Shown here: piece by piece, positions 16,732 through 24,726 of the stretch
Numbering within the stretch: position 1 is the first letter of the stretch
How the letters are laid out: every line of letters begins with the position of its first letter
Source of the DNA: Acidobacteriaceae bacterium
GTDB lineage: Bacteria > Acidobacteriota > Terriglobia > Terriglobales > Acidobacteriaceae
DNA length: 34,159 nucleotides
NCBI GenBank assembly: GCA_003166855.1
Contig: PMUM01000470.1
Coordinates: 1-34,159, forward strand
Direction of reading: 5' to 3'
The notes under the pieces: generated by a model
Database searches by the model: none
What the model saw: the letters and a program-made list of their open reading frames with translations, nothing else
Told to the model about the DNA's origin: nothing
Translations under genes and position numbers: made by a program

Positions 16732-16757
16732 GATCTCACTTCCGCCGAGCGTGGCAA

Positions 16758-19610
16758 TCAGCTCTTCGTCAAGCTATCGAGATAGCGGTTGTTGTAGAAC
16801 GTGGTGGTCTTCTGCACGAACTCGAGAATCTTGAACATCCGCTCGCGGCCTTCCCGGTTCACTTCGCGGAACTGAACGGCGACGCCGGTGCCAGGATCAA
16901 GCCTGGCCACCACCCCTTCCGCCGACAAGCTAGCATCATCCATCGAGAAGCCCAACTTGATCTTGCTGCCCGGAGCAAGAATGGTGCTGGTTTCCACGAA
17001 GCACCCGCCCAGGCTGACGTCGGTCACGTTGGCGAACAGGGGAGTCTTTCCCTCCTCGGTTTGCAGTTCGATCGTGACCCGGCACTTCATGCGCGGATGA
17101 GAACGGCGGTCCTTATAGGAAAGGTGCTTCTGTTTCTCCAGATACATGCGGCGGTCGGCTTCGGCCAGAAGTTGTTCTGCGTCGTTGCCGTCCTCCGGAT
17201 ACATCGCGCGTCCCACGCTGAGCGATAGAAGATCCTCGCCGCAGACTTCGTTCCCGGCCTGCCGGGCCAGCGCTCGCATTTGCTCCGCTTTCTTGCCGGA
17301 CGCATCGGCCGTAAGCCCGGGGGCGATAACCACGAATTCATCTCCGCCCATGCGCGCAACATAGTCGTATTCGCGGCAGCTGTCTTTGAGCGCCTGGGCG
17401 AACAAACGAAGTACGCGATTGCCCTCCAGATGGCCGAAGCGGTCGTTGATCTGCTTGAATCCGTCCATGTCAGAGACCATGACGGTCAGCGACGAATTGT
17501 CTCTCTTGCAGCGGGCCAGTTCCCGCTCGAGTTGCAGGAACAGCGAGCGGGCGTTGGGCAGGCCCGTCAGGTAATCGGTGATTGCCGAATTCTCGGCCTG
17601 CTGGAACTTGAGCGCGTTTTCGATGGACAACGCCATCTTGCCGCTAACCGCGAGCAGAATGCGCAAGTGATCGGAAGTGAAGGCGTCGCGCTCGCCGCGG
17701 TAGAGCGCGAGCACACCAATCACTCCAGTGACGCCTTCCAACGGCACTGCCAGCGCAGAGCGCAGGGTGCTGAATTTGGTGGGATCGTTCAGGTATCCCG
17801 GTTCGACCGAGGGATTGCCATTGATGATCGGCTTCCGGTTATGTGCGACCCAACCAGAGAGTCCCTGCCCGATCGGGATCCGCAGGGAAGAGAACAGCCG
17901 GTAGTTGTCACCGTTGACGTATTCGGGGACAAGTTCATCCTCGCGTTTGATGTAAATGGCGATGGCATCGTACGGCACCATCGGCTTGAGCTTCACCGAG
18001 AACACGGAGAGCGTTTCGGTCAAACTCAGCGACGCGCCCAGATCCTGGCTCAGTTCGAACAGCGATTGCGCTTCCTGCCGGGCTGCCGCGATCGAAGACA
18101 GGAAAGTGGTTTCGCGTCCCGCATAGTCCTGTACGGTAGCGTTTTCGAAGCCCGCTGCCGGTTCCAAGCCGCGCTCGATCTTGATCGACGTGGAGAGTGG
18201 GCCGTTCGGGTCTTCCGCCGACTTAGCCACTGCCAGCCGCTCCAGGTGTTGGTAGCGTTTCTGCAAAATGTCAACGACTCTCGGATCAAACGACTTGCCC
18301 GACTCGACGCCTAGCTTCTGCATTACTTCCCGCAAGGGCAAGGCACGCCGGTATTGACGATCGGACGCCAGGGCGTCGAGATAGTCGACGGCTGAGAGGA
18401 TGCGCGCTCCGATGGGAATTTCCGCGCCTTTCAATCCCAGCGGATAACCGGAGCCATCCCACTTTTCGTGATGGGCCCGTACGATGGGCACAACTGGATA
18501 CGGAAAGCGCACGCGTTCCAGAATCTCGGCGCCGACCAGGGTGTGAATTTTCATCTTCTCGAATTCTTCCGGCGTAAGGCGGCCGGGCTTCGAGATAATG
18601 TGTTCCGGCACCGCGAGCTTGCCGATGTCGTGCAGGAGCGATGCCGCGTGCAGAGCCTCGAGTTCGGGGCCGATCACGCCCAGTTCCTTCGCCACTTCGA
18701 TGGCATAGACGCGGACGCGCTGCAGGTGCTCGTGGGTCGTGTGGTCCTTGGCTTCAATCGCGAGCGCCAGGGCCTCAATGGTCCGCAGATGGAGATTCGC
18801 CATTTCCTCGACGTGGCGCTTCTCGTCTTCCAGTTTGCCCAGGTAGAGGCGATACGACCGGTAGATCACGTACACCGCTGGCAGCATGAGCAGCGACGTT
18901 TCCCAGTTGAACGTATGGTTGAGCCACGCCACTGAGCCCGCCACGCCAGCGCCCACGAGGTAGTAGGGGAATGACCAGAAATAGCAGTCCACCAGGATGC
19001 GGATGAGGGGCCGGCGTTCGGTCAGGGAAATGACCATCGCGATCGAGCCCGCATTGGCAATGAAGTAGACCGTTGCCGCCAATCCCAGCAAAATCGGGCG
19101 ACTACCCACCACCAGATTCGCCAGAGGTTGGTGATAGACCTGGTAAGCAAGCGCCGTCGACACCGCGCCCGCGCACACATTGAACGTCAGTTGTATCGCC
19201 GTGGGGCGCTCCGGATACAGACACTGCGCGACCATGGAAATTGCGCCCAGAATCACGGTTTCCGTGAAGCTGAGTTCCAGGACGCCAATCAAAATGAACA
19301 GAAAATTCACCGACAGCGTGCCGGTGATGCCTGGCAGGTTTACCTTCAGACGCGATGCCAGAATGGCGATGCCTAAATAACAGATGAACTCGGCGATGTT
19401 CTTGCTGCTCTGGTGAACTCCACCGTACACCAATGTGGCCAAGCCAGCGATTACCGTCAAGCTGACGTATAGCTTGGCGGCTGTCGACAGTCCTCTCCAC
19501 GAGCGCGAGCGCTCAGGCAGGCCCATGGTGACGCTGGTTGCACCAGTCATTTGAGTAAACACACTGCGGCCGGGACGCACCCTAGCCACTCTACGAATAC
19601 CAGCTAACAT
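16758..19610 (-). CDS. membrane c-di-GMP protein with HD-GYP, GAF, GGDEF and PilZ domains
   Basis: A 950-residue protein. Residues 45-255 hold about eight membrane segments. The HD-GYP phosphodiesterase domain (about 275-460) is intact: HDIGK (327-331), HHEKWDGSGYP (380-390) and the D-YLDAL segment. A GAF domain follows (about 510-670). The GGDEF cyclase domain (about 675-830) has SDMDGFKQIND, inhibitory-site REYD at 746-749 and GGDEF at 755-759. The C-terminal PilZ domain has R836-x3-R840 (RRSHPR) and DVSLGG (864-869), the c-di-GMP contacts. So one chain may make, destroy and bind c-di-GMP. I use the ATG at 19608-19610; a TTG at 19622 and later Mets are possible, none with a clear ribosome binding site. 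It faces cheB tail to tail. Confidence 0.92.
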   Translation of the reverse strand: MLAGIRRVARVRPGRSVFTQMTGATSVTMGLPERSRSWRGLSTAAKLYVSLTVIAGLATLVYGGVHQSSKNIAEFICYLGIAILASRLKVNLPGITGTLSVNFLFILIGVLELSFTETVILGAISMVAQCLYPERPTAIQLTFNVCAGAVSTALAYQVYHQPLANLVVGSRPILLGLAATVYFIANAGSIAMVISLTERRPLIRILVDCYFWSFPYYLVGAGVAGSVAWLNHTFNWETSLLMLPAVYVIYRSYRLYLGKLEDEKRHVEEMANLHLRTIEALALAIEAKDHTTHEHLQRVRVYAIEVAKELGVIGPELEALHAASLLHDIGKLAVPEHIISKPGRLTPEEFEKMKIHTLVGAEILERVRFPYPVVPIVRAHHEKWDGSGYPLGLKGAEIPIGARILSAVDYLDALASDRQYRRALPLREVMQKLGVESGKSFDPRVVDILQKRYQHLERLAVAKSAEDPNGPLSTSIKIERGLEPAAGFENATVQDYAGRETTFLSSIAAARQEAQSLFELSQDLGASLSLTETLSVFSVKLKPMVPYDAIAIYIKREDELVPEYVNGDNYRLFSSLRIPIGQGLSGWVAHNRKPIINGNPSVEPGYLNDPTKFSTLRSALAVPLEGVTGVIGVLALYRGERDAFTSDHLRILLAVSGKMALSIENALKFQQAENSAITDYLTGLPNARSLFLQLERELARCKRDNSSLTVMVSDMDGFKQINDRFGHLEGNRVLRLFAQALKDSCREYDYVARMGGDEFVVIAPGLTADASGKKAEQMRALARQAGNEVCGEDLLSLSVGRAMYPEDGNDAEQLLAEADRRMYLEKQKHLSYKDRRSHPRMKCRVTIELQTEEGKTPLFANVTDVSLGGCFVETSTILAPGSKIKLGFSMDDASLSAEGVVARLDPGTGVAVQFREVNREGRERMFKILEFVQKTTTFYNNRYLDSLTKS

Positions 19611-19848
19611 GTTTAGAAACAATGGTTTAGGATGGATTTGGCAAACTTTCGTAACTTGCAGAATTCTTCTGGAGGGCCCTGGGAGCGGGCGGACCTGGGC
19701 TGAGGCGAGGTAAGTCTAACAACCGATTAGGTTTCGGTCTTGGTCATTGGCTGGCACGTGTTATGCCAAGCCGCCGGGAGGGCTAAATAGAGAGTGCGTG
19801 AGAACCGGGTTTCTGGGAGAACGGTGGAACAAACTCCACCAAAATCCA

Positions 19849-19943
19849 GCCGCGAAGCGGCGGCATGTGATAGCCCGGCACGTAAGTGCCGGGTAGGGTG
19901 GGAAGAGAGAGCGAGTCCCGAAGGGACGACACCATTCTCACCC
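19849..19943. repeat. cluster of palindromes in the 352-bp gap after ilvN
   Basis: The gap 19611-19962 has no convincing gene. It holds GCCGC-GAA-GCGGC (19849-19861), CCCGGCAC-GTAA-GTGCCGGG (19874-19893) and GTCCC-GAA-GGGAC (19915-19927). The third is enclosed by imperfect arms GGGTGGGAA (from 19896) and TTCTCACCC (to 19943), giving a long branched structure. GAA/GTAA loops and the modular build suggest a dispersed REP/BIME-like element. It lies just past the ilvN stop on the minus strand and could stabilise the 3' end of that mRNA. The part nearest 19611 should contain the promoter of the c-di-GMP gene, but I cannot pick boxes. Confidence 0.75.
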
Positions 19944-19962
19944 ACACTCTAAAAGGGCCGGT

Positions 19963-20508
19963 TTAGACCGAGTGCGAAACATCTTCTTCGGCCACGTCCT
20001 GGTCGGCGTTAGTCGCGGAGGCGGTGGCCGAGGATTTCCCTCGTCGCATGGCGACGATTCCGGTCCGCACCATCTCCAGCACACCGTAGGGGCGCAGCAC
20101 TTCGAGCAGGCCGTCGATTTTGTCTTCGGCGCCCGTGATCTCAATCGTCAGCGAATCCGGAGCGACATCGACGACCCGCGCGCGGAACACACTAGCCAGT
20201 TCCAGAACGTGCGAACGGGCCTCGTGGGTAGCTGCCACTTTGATCATGGCCAAGTCACGGACGATTGCTGGTTCATGGGTGATGTTCTCAACGAGCAAGA
20301 CGTTGACCAGTTTATACAGATTGGCTTCGATGCGGCGGGCCTGGTCGTGGTCGGCGTCGACCGTGATCGTCATGCGCGAGACTTCAGGTCTTTCCGTGCG
20401 GCCCACGGTCAGCGAATCGATATTGAAAGCGCGGCGGCGGAACAGCGAGGCTACGCGCGTCAGCACGCCCGGTTTGTTTTCCACGTACACCACGTATGTG
20501 TTCAGCAT
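19963..20508 (-). CDS. ilvN: acetolactate synthase small (regulatory) subunit
   Basis: The regulatory subunit of the IlvB-type synthase, 181 residues, the usual IlvN/IlvH length. The N-terminal ACT domain (1-75: TYVVYVENKPGVLTRVASLFRRRAFNIDSLTVG, with VSRMTITVD) binds valine in the family. The second domain (about 80-158) includes VRDLAMIKVAA and ELASVFRARVVDVAPDSLTIEITG. The last 23 residues are an acidic, low-complexity tail. The gene starts 20 nt after ilvB at the ATG 20506-20508 (weak AGAGAA site), so the two are cotranscribed. It differs clearly from the 100-residue IlvM-like protein at 2310-2612, so the window encodes two different regulatory subunits. Confidence 0.96.
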   Translation of the reverse strand: MLNTYVVYVENKPGVLTRVASLFRRRAFNIDSLTVGRTERPEVSRMTITVDADHDQARRIEANLYKLVNVLLVENITHEPAIVRDLAMIKVAATHEARSHVLELASVFRARVVDVAPDSLTIEITGAEDKIDGLLEVLRPYGVLEMVRTGIVAMRRGKSSATASATNADQDVAEEDVSHSV

Positions 20509-20528
20509 GTGTTCTCTATTCGTCGTTT

Positions 20529-22259
20529 CTATTCATCTGCGGCGGTTTCGACAATTTTGCTGGGTCGCCGGATCATCTCGTGCAACGATGCTCCTGCCGC
20601 CACCATCGGATATACCGTGTCTTCCTGTTCCACGCGGAAGTTGATCAACACCGGACCGTCATGCTGTCGTGCCGCCCGCACCGACGGCACCACTTGCGAG
20701 CGTTCCGTGACGGTCATGCTGCGAATGCCGTATGCCTCGCCTAGTTTGGCGAAATCCGGGTTCAGCAGCGGAGTCGCTGCGTAGTTGCGCTCGTAAAAGA
20801 ACTCCTGCCACTGCCGCACCATCCCGAGAAACCCGTTGTTGATGATGGCGATGTTGACCTTCAGATTCTCCTGCACAATGGTCGCAAGCTCGCATAGCGT
20901 CATCTGGAAGCCGCCATCGCCCACGACGACCCACACGTCCGCTTCCGGCCGCGCGACCTTCGCGCCAATCGCCGCAGGCAAGGCGAAGCCCATGGTGCCC
21001 AGGCCTCCGGACGTGATCAGGCTGCGCGCCTTCTCGTGCTTGTAGTACTGCGCCTCCCACATCTGGTGCTGGCCCACGTCGGTCACCACCACCGTATCGC
21101 CGTCGCGAGTCTCGCGCCAAAGATCGTTAATCACGTGGGCCGCATAAAGATGACCGCTGTCGGGCAGGTTTTGGATGTCGCGGACGGCAGCATCGCCTTT
21201 CAGTTTGTCGATGGAGTCGAGCCACTCGCTGCGGTCGATCGATTCGATCTTCGGCAAAAGCTCGTGCAGCACTTCGCGCAAGTCGCCAACGAGCGGAACA
21301 TCGACTTTGACATTCTTGTTGATCTCCGCAGGATCGATCTCTATATGAATCTTTTTCGCGTTCGGCGCGTATGTCTTCAGGTTTCCAGTCACGCGGTCGT
21401 CGAAGCGCATGCCGAACGCCAGCAGCAGATCGGCTTCCTGGATCGTGTGATTTACCCACGCCTCGCCATGCATTCCCATCATGCCGAGATTCAGGGGATG
21501 TGCCGCCGGAAACGCGCCGATGCCCAGCAGCGTAAGCGCCACAGGAATGCCCGCGCGCTCGGCAAATTCGCGCACTTCCGCCATCGCTCCCGAAATAATG
21601 ATGCCGTGACCCGCAAGGATCACTGGCCGCTTCGAGTTGTGGATCAGTTCCAGCGCTTGTTCATACTCCTTCGGCTCCGGCGATAAGTCTGGACGGTACC
21701 CCGGCAGTTGCGGCTTGGCAGCTTCCCAATCGAACTCACAAGTCGTCTGCTGCGCGTCTTTCGTGATATCGACCAGCACCGGCCCAGGACGGCCAGAGCG
21801 TGCGACATAAAAAGCTTCTCGAATGGTTCGCGCCACTTCGCTGGCGTGCGTCACCAGGTAGTTGTGCTTGGTAATGGGAAGAGTGACGCCGGTGATGTCC
21901 GTTTCCTGAAAGGCATCGGAGCCGATCAGCTTGCTTCCAACTTGACCCGTAATGCACACGATCGGCGACGAATCGAGCATGGCCGTAGCAATTCCCGTGA
22001 CCATGTTGGTAGCGCCCGGGCCAGAAGTCGCGACAGCGACTCCCACCTGCCCGCTGGCGCGCGCATAGCCATCCGCCATGTGGGTTGCACCCTGTTCGTG
22101 GCGCACCAGCACGTGGTGGATCTTGCTGTGCTTGAGCGCGTCGTAGGCAGGAAGAATGGCTCCTCCGGGATATCCGAAGACGACTTGCACACCCTCACGC
22201 TCGAGGCATTCCCAGAGAATGCTAGCCCCGGTCATGTTCTTTCCCGATGTCTTGTCCAT
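20529..22259 (-). CDS. ilvB: acetolactate synthase large subunit, IlvB type
   Basis: A second ThDP-dependent acetolactate synthase, 576 residues from the ATG at 22257-22259. Visible blocks: [15 protein letters not shown], catalytic Glu in [60 protein letters not shown], and GDGGFQMTLCELATIVQENL with [22 protein letters not shown] prefer this ATG because AGGAAGG stands about 6 nt before it; an in-frame TTG at 22289 would fall within the attenuator's T run. It is followed by ilvN. The 190-nt leader contains a BCAA-rich peptide frame and a terminator hairpin, so expression is probably set by attenuation. It makes the classical feedback-regulated isozyme with IlvN, in contrast to ilvGM at 2310-4400. 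Confidence 0.96.
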   Translation of the reverse strand: MDKTSGKNMTGASILWECLEREGVQVVFGYPGGAILPAYDALKHSKIHHVLVRHEQGATHMADGYARASGQVGVAVATSGPGATNMVTGIATAMLDSSPIVCITGQVGSKLIGSDAFQETDITGVTLPITKHNYLVTHASEVARTIREAFYVARSGRPGPVLVDITKDAQQTTCEFDWEAAKPQLPGYRPDLSPEPKEYEQALELIHNSKRPVILAGHGIIISGAMAEVREFAERAGIPVALTLLGIGAFPAAHPLNLGMMGMHGEAWVNHTIQEADLLLAFGMRFDDRVTGNLKTYAPNAKKIHIEIDPAEINKNVKVDVPLVGDLREVLHELLPKIESIDRSEWLDSIDKLKGDAAVRDIQNLPDSGHLYAAHVINDLWRETRDGDTVVVTDVGQHQMWEAQYYKHEKARSLITSGGLGTMGFALPAAIGAKVARPEADVWVVVGDGGFQMTLCELATIVQENLKVNIAIINNGFLGMVRQWQEFFYERNYAATPLLNPDFAKLGEAYGIRSMTVTERSQVVPSVRAARQHDGPVLINFRVEQEDTVYPMVAAGASLHEMIRRPSKIVETAADE

Positions 22260-22280
22260 ACGGCCCTTCCTCGCGCTCCT

Positions 22281-22322
22281 AAAAAGCAAAACCCACCGGG
22301 CCAGCGTTTCTGGCGGGGCGGG
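22281..22322 (-). terminator. attenuator terminator before ilvB
   Basis: On the minus strand, 13-nt arms (22310-22322 and 22292-22304) form a GC-rich stem with two C-C mismatches, one G-U pair and a 5-nt loop. It is followed directly by TTTTGCTTTTT (22281-22291). It lies 30 nt after the leader-peptide stop and 21 nt before the ilvB start. The terminator segment CGCTGG (22301-22306) is complementary to CCAGCG at the end of the leader peptide frame (22358-22363), giving a possible competing antiterminator pairing. Confidence 0.75.
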
Positions 22323-22351
22323 ATTCGGGAGCCTTCAAGATTTCGTGTTTC

Positions 22352-22444
22352 TCAGCTCGCTGGTTCCCTCCACACCGGAGAGGGTATAAAAACACCTACC
22401 CCCAAGACTACGACACGAATTCGGTGTAGGTAGAGGTTATTCAT
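22352..22444 (-). CDS. branched-chain amino acid leader peptide (ilvL-like)
   Basis: A 30-codon frame starting ATG at 22442-22444 and ending TGA. Eleven of 30 residues are Val, Leu or Ile; the core, residues 11-20, reads VVVLGVGVFI. Several of these codons (CTA, GTA twice, ATA) should be rare in a genome of this GC content. It lies between a predicted promoter (22458-22486) and a terminator hairpin (22281-22322) ahead of ilvB, exactly the layout of ribosome-mediated ilv attenuation. A hairpin CTCTCC-GGTGT-GGAGGG (22366-22382) sits within the frame just after the control codons. Only about 6 nt separate the likely transcription start from the ATG, and no Shine-Dalgarno sequence is present, so translation may be leaderless. 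It is too short for routine gene calling. Confidence 0.75.
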   Translation of the reverse strand: MNNLYLHRIRVVVLGVGVFIPSPVWREPAS

Positions 22445-22457
22445 AACAGGTGCACAG

Positions 22458-22486
22458 ATGGTATCGAAGCCCGGGAGTTGCCGCAA
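22458..22486 (-). promoter_or_regulatory. putative promoter of the ilvB-ilvN attenuator transcript
   Basis: On the minus strand TTGCGG (CCGCAA at 22481-22486), a 17-bp spacer and TACCAT (ATGGTA at 22458-22463). The -10 box matches 4 of 6 consensus bases. The predicted start near 22450 is 6-7 nt before the leader-peptide ATG. It fits the gap between the murU-like gene and the leader. Confidence 0.5.
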
Positions 22487-22507
22487 GTGGAAAGTCCGCC
22501 GGGCGCG

Positions 22508-23272
22508 TCACCTCGGCGGTAATGCATAGAGTTGAAGGACCTGACGCTTTACATCGTCGGCGGCTGCAGCCACGTTTTCAGGCTTACCGAGGTCTCGCCA
22601 ATAAAAGTCGTCTGCTCGAAACGCCAAGATTCTTTCTCCCTCGCCGGCTAGCCGCAGATAAGAGTTGATGATCGAGAAGACCCCATCCTCAGCCATCATC
22701 GGAAGAAGGCGCGGAGAAATTACATGCACGCCGGAGAAAGCCAACGCCTGCTTTTCCTTTGACGGCCGGACAATTTCTAGCTCCTGATTGGGTCCAGCCC
22801 GCCGGCCGCAAAGTCGCTGCTGCTCGTCGAATAGGAGGTATCGCGACGTTTCGCGCTCCTGCACAGCCAGAGTCGCGAGTGCCTGATTCTGTTTATGAAA
22901 TTCCGCCAGGCGGCGAAAGTCAATCGTGCTGAGCACGTCGACGTTGTGCAGAAGAAACGGCTCTTCCGCGTGACCCTCTTCGAGAAAGAACCATGCCGCC
23001 TTCTTGAGTCCGCCCCCAGTGTCGAGCAACACGTCTTCGCGTGAAATCTCGATCCGCATTCCGAAGTCGTCGTTCTTCTTCAGATAATCCACTACCATCT
23101 CGGCAAAGTGATGGACATTGACGATCACCTCGCGAATCCCGAACTGCTGAAGGCGTCGAAGCGTGATCTCCAGCAACGTATGTCCAGCCACTTCCACCAA
23201 GGCTTTCGGACGATCGTCGGTGAGCGGACGCAGGCGCGTGCCGAGGCCCGCGGCCAGAATCATTGCCCTCAT
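22508..23272 (-). CDS. murU: sugar-1-phosphate nucleotidyltransferase, MurU-like
   Basis: A 254-residue nucleotidyltransferase of the RmlA/MurU group. The N-terminal motif MILAAGLGTRLRPLTDDRPKALVEVAG (4-30) binds nucleotide and metal. DTGGGLKKA (near 84-92) and HNVDVL (about 108-113) are the substrate and metal blocks, and FSGVHVISP and DFYWRDLGKPENV close the fold. In Pseudomonas, MurU turns MurNAc-1-phosphate into UDP-MurNAc in cell-wall recycling, and works with the kinase AmgK. Here the ATG overlaps the stop of the AmgK-like gene (ATGA), which supports that role. Another sugar phosphate as substrate is possible. Confidence 0.82.
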   Translation of the reverse strand: MRAMILAAGLGTRLRPLTDDRPKALVEVAGHTLLEITLRRLQQFGIREVIVNVHHFAEMVVDYLKKNDDFGMRIEISREDVLLDTGGGLKKAAWFFLEEGHAEEPFLLHNVDVLSTIDFRRLAEFHKQNQALATLAVQERETSRYLLFDEQQRLCGRRAGPNQELEIVRPSKEKQALAFSGVHVISPRLLPMMAEDGVFSIINSYLRLAGEGERILAFRADDFYWRDLGKPENVAAAADDVKRQVLQLYALPPR

Positions 23273-24726
23273 TGCGCAGCTTTCTCCGCTGCAGAGTTCT
23301 CCGCCGCCATCCTTTCTAGCTCGCGATGCTGCAGGACGACCTCAATTCCGCTCCTTCCGCGCAGCCGCTTCGCCACTTGCTCCGCCAGGTATACAGACCG
23401 ATGCTGCCCGCCCGTGCACCCAAACGACACCATCAGATTCTTAAACCCACGCTGCTGATAGTTGCTCACACTGGCATCCACCAATGACATCACGCTGGCC
23501 AGAAACTGATGCACGCTCTCCTGCTGGTTGAGGTAGTCGATCACCGGCGCATCCCTGCCCGTGAGCAGTTTGAAGCGATCTTCCCTGCCGGGATTGGGCA
23601 GACTCCGTCCATCAAAGATGAATCCGCCGCCATTCCCGCTCTCATCCTTCGGCAGTCCGCGATGGAACGAGAAACTGACGATTCGCACGACCAGGTTGTC
23701 CGCGTCCGAAGCCAGCCCCTGCAATTTCTCCGAGGCCAGCATGCTGTGAAAAGCGTCCATCAACGTCGGCAGCGCGATCGGCAGCGTGACGTTGTGCAGC
23801 AGCCAGCGCAGGTTCTTGAGCGCATATGGCACGCTCTGCAGGAAGTGCACCTTGCGTTCATAAAACCCGCGAAATCCGTACGCCCCCAGCGCCTGCATGA
23901 TGCGGATATAAACGTACGCGTAGTAGTACTTCATGAACGCGTCGCGTTTCAAATCAATGAAGCCGCCCAGCGTGTCAAGGTAATGATCGAGCAACTGCTG
24001 CCGCAAGTCCGGCGGCAGATCGGCCTTGGCGTCATAGAGAAGCGAGGCAACGTCATACTGCAGAGCGCCTTTGCGGCCGCCCTGATAGTCCAGAAAATAA
24101 GGCTGCCCGTCGCGTAGCATGATGTTTCGCGACTGAAAATCGCGATAGAGAAAATAGTCGCGCCCCGCGCTCAACAGAAACTTCGTCAGCCGGCTGAAAT
24201 CATCTTCCAGCGCCTGTTCGCTGAACGGAATGCCCGCCAACCGCAGAAAGTAGTACTTGAAATAATTCAGGTCCCACGCAATCGACTGCCGGTCGAAACT
24301 CCCGCGCGGATAACACACCTTGTAGTTCAAGTCGCGCCCCGCCTCCACCTGAAACCTTGGCAGCGTGGCGATGACCTTCCGATAGGCATCGACCACCGGC
24401 GCCGCAATCTGTTCTCCGCTTCGATGCTTGGAAAGAAATTCAAAAAGTGATGTATCCCCCAGGTCTTCTTCGAGATATGCCCCGTGATCCAGATCCTGGG
24501 CATAAATCTCCGGAACGGGCAGACCGTGCTTGCGAAAATGCCGGGAGAATTCGAGGAAAGCGGCGTTCTCTTCGCGCACATCGTAGAGGATGCCGATGGC
24601 GCTGGTCTTTTCGCCGGCCAGTCGGACGATCTTGCGCCCGGAGCCGCCGAGTTGCCCCTGCAACGGCTGCACCTGCGTGACCGGCGCGTGGAAATGTTGC
24701 TCGAAGAGATGGTTGAGAATGTCCAT
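23269..24726 (-). CDS. AmgK-like amino-sugar kinase fused to a RapZ C-terminal domain
   Basis: A 485-residue two-domain protein. Residues 1-340 are an aminoglycoside-phosphotransferase fold like the MurNAc/GlcNAc anomeric kinase AmgK: catalytic YRDFQSRNIM (Asp196, Asn201) and metal-binding FLDYQGG (Asp213). Residues 345-460 match the C-terminal domain of RapZ: VVRIVSFSFHRGLPKD, FDGRSLPNPG, LTGRDAPV and GCTGGQHRSVYLAEQ (436-450). In RapZ this domain binds glucosamine-6-phosphate and small RNA; the RapZ N-terminal ATPase domain is absent. So a recycling kinase may carry its own amino-sugar sensor. I use the ATG at 24726; an in-frame TTG at 24813 adds a hydrophobic stretch like a signal peptide, unlikely for a cytosolic kinase. 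Neither has a clear ribosome binding site. Confidence 0.85.
   Translation of the reverse strand: MDILNHLFEQHFHAPVTQVQPLQGQLGGSGRKIVRLAGEKTSAIGILYDVREENAAFLEFSRHFRKHGLPVPEIYAQDLDHGAYLEEDLGDTSLFEFLSKHRSGEQIAAPVVDAYRKVIATLPRFQVEAGRDLNYKVCYPRGSFDRQSIAWDLNYFKYYFLRLAGIPFSEQALEDDFSRLTKFLLSAGRDYFLYRDFQSRNIMLRDGQPYFLDYQGGRKGALQYDVASLLYDAKADLPPDLRQQLLDHYLDTLGGFIDLKRDAFMKYYYAYVYIRIMQALGAYGFRGFYERKVHFLQSVPYALKNLRWLLHNVTLPIALPTLMDAFHSMLASEKLQGLASDADNLVVRIVSFSFHRGLPKDESGNGGGFIFDGRSLPNPGREDRFKLLTGRDAPVIDYLNQQESVHQFLASVMSLVDASVSNYQQRGFKNLMVSFGCTGGQHRSVYLAEQVAKRLRGRSGIEVVLQHRELERMAAENSAAEKAAQ

Noticed and set aside
16732-16757. An intrinsic terminator between the convergent cheB and c-di-GMP genes
   Set aside because: The 26-nt gap has no stem with a T run on either strand.
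17280-18314. A 344-codon plus-strand frame opposite the c-di-GMP protein
   Set aside because: Shadow of the GAF/GGDEF coding region; no domain seen.
22281-22450. A T-box riboswitch in the ilvB leader
   Set aside because: No T-box sequence (TGG-rich antiterminator bulge) or specifier-loop arrangement is visible, whereas a BCAA-rich peptide frame explains the terminator better.
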